24,022 nucleotides of DNA, taken from a virus. The stretch covers positions 1 through 24,022 of the IMG/VR virus record IMGVR_UViG_3300009436_000111. One strand, 5' to 3'. Every line of letters starts with the position of its first letter. Positions within the stretch are counted from its first letter, which is position 1. Position numbers and translations under genes: made by a program. Under the pieces are notes generated by a model, which was not told where the DNA came from, did not search any database, and saw only the letters and a program-made list of their open reading frames with translations. Shown in pieces: positions 7,814 to 15,699 of this stretch.

Positions 7814-9241
7814 ATGTCAGACTTTAAACATATTAACGAGTTCAGAAAAGGTTCTATTTTAAGTAAGATCAGTGAAGATCCAACTTATCTTAGTTTTTTC
7901 TTCATGTTTGACGGTGTAGATAGAGAGCATTCTCCTTTGTTAGCAGGTCCAGCGGAAGAGTATCTAGAAAAAATGGTAGATGCTAATATGGGTACAACGT
8001 ATGCCAAAAAATTAGCTAATTTTAGAAAGGTGCTTTTTAAAATCAATAAAGAAATGCCATGGTTTTGGCAAAGTGTTACGGGTTTGGAGTTAGTAGAAAC
8101 TTACGGTAAAATGGACGAGCCATACAGAGGACAAGAACGCCCAAAGATAGAGATAGAATGTCTAGAAGAAAACGTAGAGTTAACTGCAGTCGCATTGATG
8201 ACTTTATATAAGAACGCATGTTATGATTTTAGAAGATATGTAGAAATATTACCAAAAAACTTAAGACACTTCAGAGTTTGGACTGTACTTTCAGAAGTTA
8301 GAACATTTCAACAAAATACTGTTGCGAGAGATTTAAATTTATATGGTGCTGAAATGCCTGGAAACGAATCAGGCTCTTCCGTCAATCTTATACCTAAAGC
8401 AAAAGGATATGAAACAGCCACCGGAAGAAATGCTGGCACATTTGACACACCGCTAGTTAAACAATATACCGCTGATGCAAAACCACATGTTATGTTTGAG
8501 TTGGGTTTCTGTGAATGGGAAATAGACACAATTGCTGGGGTGTTTGCGGATCAATCTAAAAATCCAGAACGTAAAAAACCAAAAGTATCTTTTATATGGC
8601 AAACTGGTTTTATATCTGGTTCTAAGTTTGGTGAAAATATAGTTACTGAGGAACAAAGTCCATTATTTCCAGCTGCAAAGCCAGATGATGGATTATATCC
8701 TAATCAACCATTCAATCCGCTAGCAATTGCACAAAATGCAATAAGTGATAAAGTTAATGGACTTGCAAGTGGTTTAGTGAATAGATTTAATAATTTAAAA
8801 AATAGTTTACCAGGATTTGGTAATAATCCTTTAGGTAGAGTTTATCCAGAGGGTTTAACGGGAGCCGCGGCCGGTTTAGCAAATAGAGGTATGGATGCTG
8901 TAAAGGGGTTATTATTGGATAATGTGCATGGGAGTACAGGCTTCTTAGGAAGTTTAAGTGATATTAATAGTGCACTAGAAGCTGGAAGTGTAAACGCTAT
9001 TTTAAATTTAGCTGGACAATTAAATCAAAATAATACTAACATTCCAAATAATGGAAATATTACACCTGTCGGCGTATACGATCCAGGAATTGATAGTTCT
9101 CCTGATTTGCCAATTAATCAAAAAGTGTATGATCCTATTGCACAAGAACCAGAAAGTCAAAACATTACACCTGGAAGAATTCATGAACCAGGTGTTGATA
9201 GTAGTCCAGATGATAACATTAACGAGAACGTACATTCATAA
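7814..9241 (+). CDS. baseplate structural protein, possible tail-tube-fold paralogue, 475 aa
   Basis: Residues 80-165 (EMPWFWQSVTGLELVETYG, PYRGQERPKIEIECLEE, LYKNACYDFRRYVEILPKNL, SEVRTF) have the strand-helix-strand layout I associate with tube-fold baseplate proteins of large contractile phages. Residues 222-262 (KPHVMFELGFCEWEID to KPKVSFIW) would complete the barrel. The region from about residue 290 on is low complexity (Asn/Gly/Leu-rich). It ends with two imperfect repeats, NITPVGVYDPGIDSSPD and NITPGRIHEPGVDSSPD. The gene sits between hub and spike. T4 uses two tube-fold proteins (gp48, gp54) between hub and tube, and this could be the second, but the assignment rests on pattern memory. 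Confidence 0.5.
   Translation: MSDFKHINEFRKGSILSKISEDPTYLSFFFMFDGVDREHSPLLAGPAEEYLEKMVDANMGTTYAKKLANFRKVLFKINKEMPWFWQSVTGLELVETYGKMDEPYRGQERPKIEIECLEENVELTAVALMTLYKNACYDFRRYVEILPKNLRHFRVWTVLSEVRTFQQNTVARDLNLYGAEMPGNESGSSVNLIPKAKGYETATGRNAGTFDTPLVKQYTADAKPHVMFELGFCEWEIDTIAGVFADQSKNPERKKPKVSFIWQTGFISGSKFGENIVTEEQSPLFPAAKPDDGLYPNQPFNPLAIAQNAISDKVNGLASGLVNRFNNLKNSLPGFGNNPLGRVYPEGLTGAAAGLANRGMDAVKGLLLDNVHGSTGFLGSLSDINSALEAGSVNAILNLAGQLNQNNTNIPNNGNITPVGVYDPGIDSSPDLPINQKVYDPIAQEPESQNITPGRIHEPGVDSSPDDNINENVHS
9053..9226 (+). repeat. imperfect repeat encoding NITPxxxxxPGxDSSPD, two copies
   Basis: The two copies, NITPVGVYDPGIDSSPD and NITPGRIHEPGVDSSPD, lie near the C-terminus of the 475-residue protein about 36 codons apart, each followed by an IN-x-x-V motif. 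Boundaries are approximate. Confidence 0.8.
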
Positions 9242-9243
9242 GT

Positions 9244-9960
9244 ATGAATAATAAAGAATTAGTTGAAGATAATCTAAGAGAAACTCATTGGTTAGGAGAA
9301 GTTGTAGTAAACGAAGATCCTTTACTTAATGGTAGGTGTCGTGTAAAAGTTTATGGTAAATTTGATAAACTAACGGATGACGCTATTCCATGGGCAACTC
9401 CTATGAATAGAGATCAGGTTGGGGCACATGCTGTTCCGAGAGTTGGAGATATTGTTGCAGTTAGATTTGATAATGGTAACATATATCATCCAGAGTATTG
9501 GTTTCAAATAGATCAAAACACTGATTTAAAGACAGATGTTTTAGAAGCTTCTGATGCGCCGCACGATGTAATTAGTTTAGTGTATGACGCGGAAAGAAAT
9601 GTTAGAATATATCATTCACCCGAAGATGGTTTAGTTATTACTCGAGGAAGTGGCGCTAAAGAAAGACCTATGATACAAATCGACGAGGAAGGTTTTATTA
9701 AGATAAGTACAGACGCAAAAATGTTTTTAGATTGTGGTGATATATTTGTTTCAAATGAAGGTGAACCTGGTGCAGATGAGACAGAACCAGCAGTAAGGGG
9801 TCAATCTTTACAAGATTGGTTACAAACATGGTTAGATGACTATAATGCACATATACACCCAACCGGAGTTGGACCTACTGGACCTCCAATGCCACCGACA
9901 CCAGCTACTGTTGGTAAATTATCAAGTTCACATATTAAGTATCAACAAAAGAATAAATAA
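9244..9960 (+). CDS. baseplate spike protein (gp5 N-terminal OB-fold / gpV-like), no lysozyme domain, 238 aa
   Basis: Residues 15-90 form the OB-fold of gp5/gpV/VgrG spikes: HWLGEVVVNEDPLLNGRCRVKV, IPWATPM, VPRVGDIVAVRFDNGN, YHPEYWF. Residues 108-170 look like the start of the beta-prism (VSLVYDAERNVRIYH, GLVITRG, EEGFIKIST). Residues 183-215 carry AVRGQSLQDWLQTWLDDYNAH followed by HIHPTGVGPTGPP, an ending common in phage spike proteins; the HxH may bind metal as at the tip of P2 gpV/Mu gp45. T4 gp5 (575 aa) has a lysozyme insert; none is visible here. The gene starts 2 bases after the upstream stop and follows the hub module, as expected. Confidence 0.8.
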   Translation: MNNKELVEDNLRETHWLGEVVVNEDPLLNGRCRVKVYGKFDKLTDDAIPWATPMNRDQVGAHAVPRVGDIVAVRFDNGNIYHPEYWFQIDQNTDLKTDVLEASDAPHDVISLVYDAERNVRIYHSPEDGLVITRGSGAKERPMIQIDEEGFIKISTDAKMFLDCGDIFVSNEGEPGADETEPAVRGQSLQDWLQTWLDDYNAHIHPTGVGPTGPPMPPTPATVGKLSSSHIKYQQKNK

Positions 9961-9962
9961 TT

Positions 9963-11762
9963 ATGCCTGCACTTTGGCCAACATTTATACCAAACTTAGC
10001 AAGCGATATAGCTGGACGAGAATTTACAAAACCAGGTGGTGCTATAGTTTCATATGCTCTCCCAAAAGTTGGTGTTAATCAAGTTCCTATTTTCCCTCCT
10101 TCCCAAGATTTAGTTAAATCTATTAAGCCTGGAAATCCGCTAAACGTGTCATTAACAACAGATCCCACTGCAATGGTAAACGCTATTAATCTGGCACCTT
10201 TAAGTGGGAGATATGATTTTGGCGTAAGAGTTGCTGAAAGATATTTAGAAGCCGTAAAGGGTTTAGCAATGACACCTTTCGGTGCAACACATACTAATAA
10301 TCCAGCCGCTGAGTTTTTACTAAAACAAGGATACGGTTTAGTATTTGAAAGATTATTAAAAGAAGGCGATATTCCATTGCAAGATCAATATGACGATGAT
10401 GGTAATTTAACCGAAATGGGCAAAGAGTCACATCCAGATTACGCTGATTTTTGTCCAGATCCTGTTGAACAGCCAGATCCAGTTGAGGAACAAAAGAAAC
10501 TTGATAAAAAATTTAGTAAATTTATAGAAGAATATAAGAATGATTCTACTATGGATTTAAAAAAGTTTAGATTTTTTGAATTTCCATGTCTAACTGGAAA
10601 TGAAACACAAGATGACATAGAAAAGATATTTGCGTCTAGATTATTACAACAATTTGAAAGGCTTTCAAATAAGAATACTAAATGGGAATTCTATATTTGG
10701 TTAGCATGTCTTGGTTCAGAAAATTATAATAATTCAAGTGGATTTGGTGGAGGGTGGTCTGGTATGCCATATCCTAATGTTAATACTAACGCTAGAAATG
10801 ATATTGAAGATGCTGGTTATGATTGGAAACAACTAGTAGACAATGTTAGTGCTCTTTGTATTGAAGCGATCCATGAAGTACATCCAGCAGAAGAGGAAAA
10901 TACATGGTCATTCTTTAATACTGCATTATTAAGAACGAGAATTAAAAAAGATCCAACTGGACCAATTACTTTACCATATGAATTAGATTGTCCATTGAAT
11001 GAATATAAAATTCAAGTGGCTTATGATTATGAAACTGATAGTAAAAGACCTAAAATTTTAACGTCACATGTTATCGCAACATTTAGCTGGTATCCTGGGG
11101 TAAGAAGTGGATCATTTAGTGCAAATGCAGAAGGTGTTGTTATTAATGCTCCTAAATTTACTAAAAATAATAATTGGGTTAAATCAATATATGGTGAACA
11201 AGAATTAAAAAATGGTTGGCGCAAAATTCCAAATGCAATGAGTAGTGCTAGAACGCCTGAAGATGTTATCGACATAAACCCAACTACAGGTGGAACTATA
11301 TTTAAATTTCAAAGACATCAAGTGGTAGAAGCTAAGACTGCTGCAGAAGAATGTGATGCTGCAGAAGAAGATAGTAATATAGACTATACTTGGCCAGGTG
11401 GTGATCCATATGAAGAAATGGCAGAAATAACTATCGCATATTGGTATGCGTGTTTAGTAAAACCATTTACACCATCTCCATCAGCTTTACCGGCGTTGAT
11501 TCCCCCACCACTCACTGGGATCTATATTCCAATTTATTATGGTGGTAAAAAAAGATTGGCTAAAAATTTAAGAAGGGCATGGAACACTGGAAAAACGTTT
11601 TCAATTCTTCCCGCTCCAATGCCACCTGCACTGGCAGTTTCAACTGCTGTTGCTGCAGCCTATATGTTACACTTATTAGAATTTAAATTATTATATCTTG
11701 GTGGAATTCCCACACCTGTTGGACCCGTACCTATGGTTGGAATTGTACCGGTAGTATTCTAA
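9963..11762 (+). CDS. unknown spike-adjacent protein with hydrophobic Pro-rich C-terminus, 599 aa
   Basis: The N-terminus (MPALWPTFIPNLASDIAGRE) is followed by an apparently globular part to about residue 150 and an acidic/charged stretch (residues about 160-200, EEQKKLDKKFSKFIEEY). A larger domain rich in Trp and Tyr follows (WEFYIWLACLGSENYNN, ATFSWYPGVRSGSFSANAEG). The last 110 residues are hydrophobic and Pro-rich (SALPALIPPPLTGIYIPIYY; PPALAVSTAVAAAYMLHLLE; VGPVPMVGIVPVVF), including one membrane-segment-like stretch around residue 555-575. It starts 2 bases after the spike gene. I see no lysozyme, peptidase or PAAR motif. A virion protein acting with the spike is a contextual guess. Confidence 0.6.
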   Translation: MPALWPTFIPNLASDIAGREFTKPGGAIVSYALPKVGVNQVPIFPPSQDLVKSIKPGNPLNVSLTTDPTAMVNAINLAPLSGRYDFGVRVAERYLEAVKGLAMTPFGATHTNNPAAEFLLKQGYGLVFERLLKEGDIPLQDQYDDDGNLTEMGKESHPDYADFCPDPVEQPDPVEEQKKLDKKFSKFIEEYKNDSTMDLKKFRFFEFPCLTGNETQDDIEKIFASRLLQQFERLSNKNTKWEFYIWLACLGSENYNNSSGFGGGWSGMPYPNVNTNARNDIEDAGYDWKQLVDNVSALCIEAIHEVHPAEEENTWSFFNTALLRTRIKKDPTGPITLPYELDCPLNEYKIQVAYDYETDSKRPKILTSHVIATFSWYPGVRSGSFSANAEGVVINAPKFTKNNNWVKSIYGEQELKNGWRKIPNAMSSARTPEDVIDINPTTGGTIFKFQRHQVVEAKTAAEECDAAEEDSNIDYTWPGGDPYEEMAEITIAYWYACLVKPFTPSPSALPALIPPPLTGIYIPIYYGGKKRLAKNLRRAWNTGKTFSILPAPMPPALAVSTAVAAAYMLHLLEFKLLYLGGIPTPVGPVPMVGIVPVVF

Positions 11763-11772
11763 AAAATAATAG

Positions 11773-11780
11773 GATATATA
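11773..11780 (+). promoter_or_regulatory. GATATATA element in intergenic gap (2 of 3)
   Basis: It lies within the 46-base gap before the S1-like gene, 28 bases upstream of the ATG at 11809, and is followed by TTATG. The octamer is shared with the gaps at 3032 and 13114. Candidate promoter. Confidence 0.35.
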
Positions 11781-11808
11781 TTATGTTACACCTTTAATAT
11801 AAAAATAA

Positions 11809-13095
11809 ATGAACAACGAAAACAACAAAAGGATCAGAATTGGGGAAAAGACACCAAAAGAGACCGTGGTTGAAGAACTAGATGTAAAAATCGAAAACAA
11901 AGAAGTAGAAGAAGATGCTAATCAAGCATTTTATGATGAGAACGGGGAATTCATGTGGGATGCATATGAATCTACTTGCCCGTCAAGAACAAGAAAACCA
12001 AATCCACATATCAAAACACAGAACGGTGACAAAGTATTCTCTAGAGAAACTTATGCACAAGAAATGTATGACATGCTTACTGCACATGACAATAGCATAG
12101 GACAATTACTAACTGTAATTAATCCTGGAGAAATTCATGAAGGTAAAATTTATGCCATTAATTCTGAGTTTATTAGTATTGATATTGGTTATAGAGAATT
12201 GATCTACGTTAAGTACGATAAAGAACCTGCCGAAATTCAATCGCTAAAACCAGGTGATGAAACAGCTGTGCTAATTACACAATTGGGTAAAAACTCGCAT
12301 GTTGTTGGTAGTATCAATGGTGGTGTTAAACACAAAGTGTTTATGGATCTTAGAGCTGCAGTTGAAGAAGGAAACACAGCTTGGGTTGGTACAGTTACAA
12401 ATATGATTGAAAATGGAGGTTATATGGTAATGGTCCAGGGTATAGAATGTTTCATGCCGGGTTCTCTTGCCGGTATTAATAAGCTTCATGATTTTAGTTC
12501 TATTATTGGAACTGAAATATATGTTGTGCCTGTTAGTTTCTCACCAGACAGAGGAACGTTAGTAGTTTCACATAGAAAATATTTACAAGCACTAATACCT
12601 GGAGAACTAGAAAAATTAAAAGAAACACAAGGTGAAACTTTAACAGGTAATGTTACTGGTACTGCAAAATACGGTGTGTTTGTTGAGTTTAATAAGTGTT
12701 TAACTGGTATGATTCACAATAATGACTTAGATGAAGAAACTTTAGTTAAATTTAAAGCTAGAGAAATTAAACCAGGCGATGAAGTGTCGTTTATGGTAAA
12801 AGACATTATTAGTAATACTAAAATAACACTGACACAGAAAGCAAACATAGTTATTAATCCATGGGTAGATATTATTTCTAGATATCAAATTCCATGTGTT
12901 GTTAATGCTACAGTTAAAACCAAAAAAGACTATGGTTTGTTTATTACAATAGAAGAAGGTGTTACTGGTTTACTGCACGTAAGTGAATTAAGTGAAGAAG
13001 TAATGAGTGTTTTTAAATCAGGAGACCCTATCACTGTACAAGTTACGAGAATCGATGTTGATTCTATGAAAGTGTTTTTAAAAATGCCACAATAA
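11809..13095 (+). CDS. ribosomal protein S1-like RNA-binding protein with four S1 domains, 428 aa
   Basis: Residues 1-100 are an acidic, probably mostly disordered extension. Four S1/OB domains follow at about 107-170, 186-256, 275-343 and 359-428. The last two show the canonical pattern (G-x-V-x-x-x-x-x-Y-G-x-F-V then G-x-x-H), e.g. GNVTGTAKYGVFVEFNKCLTGMIH and KKDYGLFITIEEGVTGLLHVSEL. Domain 2 carries CFMPGSL, matching the FLPGS signature of bacterial S1. E. coli S1 has six domains in 557 aa, so this is shorter. Bacterial S1 brings mRNA to the 30S subunit. A phage copy could favour SD-less phage messages or replace host S1. A 46-base gap with a promoter-like box precedes it, so it may be transcribed separately. 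The domain call is strong; the role is inference. Confidence 0.85.
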   Translation: MNNENNKRIRIGEKTPKETVVEELDVKIENKEVEEDANQAFYDENGEFMWDAYESTCPSRTRKPNPHIKTQNGDKVFSRETYAQEMYDMLTAHDNSIGQLLTVINPGEIHEGKIYAINSEFISIDIGYRELIYVKYDKEPAEIQSLKPGDETAVLITQLGKNSHVVGSINGGVKHKVFMDLRAAVEEGNTAWVGTVTNMIENGGYMVMVQGIECFMPGSLAGINKLHDFSSIIGTEIYVVPVSFSPDRGTLVVSHRKYLQALIPGELEKLKETQGETLTGNVTGTAKYGVFVEFNKCLTGMIHNNDLDEETLVKFKAREIKPGDEVSFMVKDIISNTKITLTQKANIVINPWVDIISRYQIPCVVNATVKTKKDYGLFITIEEGVTGLLHVSELSEEVMSVFKSGDPITVQVTRIDVDSMKVFLKMPQ

Positions 13096-13113
13096 CTATT
13101 GCAACGAGAGTGT

Positions 13114-13121
13114 GATATATA
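13114..13121 (+). promoter_or_regulatory. GATATATA element in intergenic gap (3 of 3)
   Basis: It lies within the 53-base gap before the amidoligase-like gene, 27 bases upstream of the ATG at 13149, and overlaps a TATAAT (13118-13123). No -35-like TTGACA stands at a proper distance. Candidate promoter. Confidence 0.35.
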
Positions 13122-13148
13122 ATCAAACGGTAATATCATAATCTTAGT

Positions 13149-14459
13149 ATGCAAAAATTAACTATAGATTCTCCGAGAGAATCAATCCTAAACGCAGCAC
13201 TCATGGGTGTTGAGTTTGAGTTCTATTCTAACCTCGATCTAGAAGTAACCAGAAAGTCTCTGGAAAAACTTCTAGATCGAAAGATTAGATTAGAAGATAA
13301 AGCACATTCTGATTTTCAACCATCTGCTGAAGAATTTAAAATTGAGCCGGACATGTCTGGTGGTAAAGGATTGGCAGAGTTGGTTACGGGACCTATCCCA
13401 TATAGAAATGCCAGAATAGTGGTTATTAAGATGTTAAAATGGATATCTGAAAATGGATATACTAATGATAGAGCATCAATTCATATAAATTTGTCTTTCG
13501 ATAAAAAGTATCTCGAAGACAAAGATCTTATTTCTAAAATGAATGTTCTTAAGTTTATTTTAGAATTTGATGAGAAACAAATCTATAAGTTTTTCCCTGA
13601 ACGTGAAAATTCTACATATGCAAAGAGTGTAAAATGGGTAATGCCGAAAATTGAAGCATTTCATTTTGATGGTAATCATATAGCATCAAACAATTTTAAA
13701 TTTGCTGACACAAAATATTATGGAATTAATTTTTCTAAAAAAGAAAAGAATTACTTAGAATTTAGATATATTGGTGGAACTGACTATGAGAAAAGGTCAG
13801 ATGATATTCTTTATCTAACTGAAAGATTTTTAATGCAAATGTGGAATTCATGCAATGACCCTAGGTTTAATGATGAGAATAAAATAGAATTACAGAGAAT
13901 TTTAAATAAAAATAAACCTATCTCAGATATACTAAAGGACTACTCTAAGGTATCTGAATATTATCCCGACATAACTATATTGGTGGATCTAGTGGATAAC
14001 CCAGTTATCATTAAATTGCAATGGGAGAGGTTTAAGAATAGAGTAGTAGATCTTATAGTAAATGGATCTATGACTGCTGGTTTAATTAATTATGATTCTA
14101 ATTATGGGGCCACACAAGTAAAAGATGGAAAGTTTCCAACTGTTTATCAACTAGAAGATTTTGAATTTATAGATTGTGAAATAGCTGGAAATGTAACTAA
14201 TTCTAGTTTTTATGGGTGTGAAATAACTGGATCTGCTATCATGTATGGTAGTTTATATAAAGGCACTAAAGTAAAAGAATCAAAGGTAGAATCTAGTTAT
14301 ACACATGGTAGTTGTGAATTAATAAACTGTTATGTTGCGGGTAGAGATACTATGTTTAAAGGTAAAATGGTTGGAGGTATATTCAGAGAGGGTTTCAAAA
14401 CAAAAGATGCTAGATTTGAAGATACTGAGATTGTTGTAAGTAAAAAAATAAGAGAATAA
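13149..14459 (+). CDS. amidoligase-like (COOH-NH2 ligase) domain fused to beta-helix-like repeats, 436 aa
   Basis: Residues 20-25 GVEFEF, 66-70 EPDMS, 77-82 ELVTGP, 110-116 SIHINLS, 192-195 GINF and 203-210 LEFRYIGG follow, in order and spacing, the pattern of the Amidoligase_2 family. That family has a glutamine-synthetase-like fold: acidic metal/ATP ligands in the E-x-E strand, the D-x-S strand, the E-hh-T-P strand, the H-x-N strand and the E-F-R strand. Such enzymes join carboxyl and amino groups using ATP. Residues about 336-430 contain short repeats with recurring small, Cys and Ser residues (FIDCEIAGN, SSFYGCEITGS, SCELINCYVAG, GKMVGGIF), suggesting a beta-helix. This half could bind substrate or virion. 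The gene follows S1 after a 53-base gap and ends one base before the next gene. The substrate is unknown. Confidence 0.7.
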   Translation: MQKLTIDSPRESILNAALMGVEFEFYSNLDLEVTRKSLEKLLDRKIRLEDKAHSDFQPSAEEFKIEPDMSGGKGLAELVTGPIPYRNARIVVIKMLKWISENGYTNDRASIHINLSFDKKYLEDKDLISKMNVLKFILEFDEKQIYKFFPERENSTYAKSVKWVMPKIEAFHFDGNHIASNNFKFADTKYYGINFSKKEKNYLEFRYIGGTDYEKRSDDILYLTERFLMQMWNSCNDPRFNDENKIELQRILNKNKPISDILKDYSKVSEYYPDITILVDLVDNPVIIKLQWERFKNRVVDLIVNGSMTAGLINYDSNYGATQVKDGKFPTVYQLEDFEFIDCEIAGNVTNSSFYGCEITGSAIMYGSLYKGTKVKESKVESSYTHGSCELINCYVAGRDTMFKGKMVGGIFREGFKTKDARFEDTEIVVSKKIRE

Positions 14460-14460
14460 A

Positions 14461-15303
14461 ATGAGTGAAATTAGAAGCGGTTCAAACCAAGATTTAACCT
14501 CTGGTAGAAATTTCGATCCAAATTGTCTAAATACATTTTTAGAAGAAATAGGAGATGATATTACTGGGGCATGTATGGTACCTATTAATTTGCCACAAAA
14601 AGAGATTATTAATATAATCAAAAGAGCTAAAAAATGGTTTTATAAAAAATATGAATATTCTGTAAAAGAAAATTTATACCACATCCCGAATAGTGTATTT
14701 AGTACATCACACTTTAAAAGTCACAGAGCACTTACATTGCCTGGGCCAAGTGCAGATGGAGGTGGAGGTGTATATTCAGTATATGGTTTATATGACTTAG
14801 CTTCGGGCTGGAATGGAGGCGGAGGCGGAATGGATGTGAGATTCCAAGGAGGCTCTGACTTTTCAATGGAGCGAATGCTATTTAGAGGAATGTATGAGGG
14901 TTCAGGTATGGCTGAAGCCGCAGAAGAACTACAATATTATGTATTGAACGCTTCTATGGCAGATTTATCTAGACAAATACTTGAAAACCCTATTTCATTT
15001 CATTACTCTAGTTTAACTGGAGAATTAAAATTTATGGGTGATACACCAAAGGGTGATGTTATTTTAGAAATATATGAAACTATCCCTGATTGTGCACTAT
15101 ATTCAGATGAAATATTCTTTAGATATGTGAGTGCAAAAATAAAACAATCTATTGGTTCTAAATTAGCAATTTTTAAATTTGCCCTTCCTGGTAATGTTGA
15201 TTTTGATTATGATGCTATTAAAAGTATGGGCGATGATGAGTTATCGGAGATTAACGAAGAGATTCAAGGAGACGAAGGTGTTGATTGGATGATGCATTCA
15301 TAA
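14461..15303 (+). CDS. virion structural protein, possibly neck/connector-like (gp14-type), 280 aa
   Basis: An N-terminal helical region (INLPQKEIINIIKRAKKWFYKKYEY, about residues 42-66) is followed by a Gly-rich loop region (DGGGGVYSVYGLYDLASGWN, then GGGGGMD). A C-terminal part follows: VILEIYETIPDCALYSDEIFFRYVSAKIKQSIGSKLAIFKFALPGNVDFDYDAIKSM in consecutive segments. The latter (short helix, small aromatic cluster, R-x-V, then LPG-x-V and an acidic helix) recalls neck proteins of T4-like phages such as gp14. The gene lies one base after the amidoligase gene and 22 bases before gp25. It is structural by context; the neck assignment is weak. Confidence 0.4.
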   Translation: MSEIRSGSNQDLTSGRNFDPNCLNTFLEEIGDDITGACMVPINLPQKEIINIIKRAKKWFYKKYEYSVKENLYHIPNSVFSTSHFKSHRALTLPGPSADGGGGVYSVYGLYDLASGWNGGGGGMDVRFQGGSDFSMERMLFRGMYEGSGMAEAAEELQYYVLNASMADLSRQILENPISFHYSSLTGELKFMGDTPKGDVILEIYETIPDCALYSDEIFFRYVSAKIKQSIGSKLAIFKFALPGNVDFDYDAIKSMGDDELSEINEEIQGDEGVDWMMHS

Positions 15304-15325
15304 ATAAAAGAAGATAAATAAATAA

Positions 15326-15682
15326 ATGGAATTATATATAAAATATCCTAGCGATCCTAATTACGACGAAGATCAAGTTCAGACTAATGGTGAAATAGAA
15401 ATGTTGATCACACAGATTCAAACAATTTTATTTACTAATAGCGGTGAAGTTATGGGGGATCATAAGTTTGGATGTGATTTAGAAACACTTATATATGATT
15501 TCAATTCTAGTGAACATAATATCAAATCGGTGATAGTAGATCAGATTAATGCATATTGCCCATTAGCATCAAAATACAATGTTCAAGTAAACATTGACTT
15601 TGTTCGAGGCGAGGTTAGAGATATTGCGTTCATAGATATTACGATAGATAGTAGATATGCTATAAAAATAAGCATGCTATAA
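15326..15682 (+). CDS. baseplate wedge protein, gp25-like (GPW/gp25 family)
   Basis: The 118-residue product matches the small gp25/gpW family (T4 gp25, 132 aa). It has an N-terminal strand segment, a helix (EIEMLITQIQTILFTNSGEV), the signature FGCDLETLIYDF at about residues 47-58, and a C-terminal strand pair ending in IDSRYAIKISML. gp25 is the core wedge subunit next to the tube/sheath start and binds gp6 and gp53. The gene is followed 17 bases later by the gp6-like gene, the order seen in many contractile systems. The leader is agataaataaataa before ATG, with no Shine-Dalgarno sequence. Confidence 0.88.
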   Translation: MELYIKYPSDPNYDEDQVQTNGEIEMLITQIQTILFTNSGEVMGDHKFGCDLETLIYDFNSSEHNIKSVIVDQINAYCPLASKYNVQVNIDFVRGEVRDIAFIDITIDSRYAIKISML

Positions 15683-15699
15683 AAAAGTATACATAAATA

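Noticed and set aside
13118-13123. TATAAT as a host sigma-70 -10 box
   Set aside because: No TTGACA-like or Bacteroidota -33 TTG at correct spacing; kept only as part of the GATATATA element.
14461-15303. Portal or head protein
   Set aside because: Too short and lacking portal-type helical stem; position and pattern fit a neck or wedge protein better.
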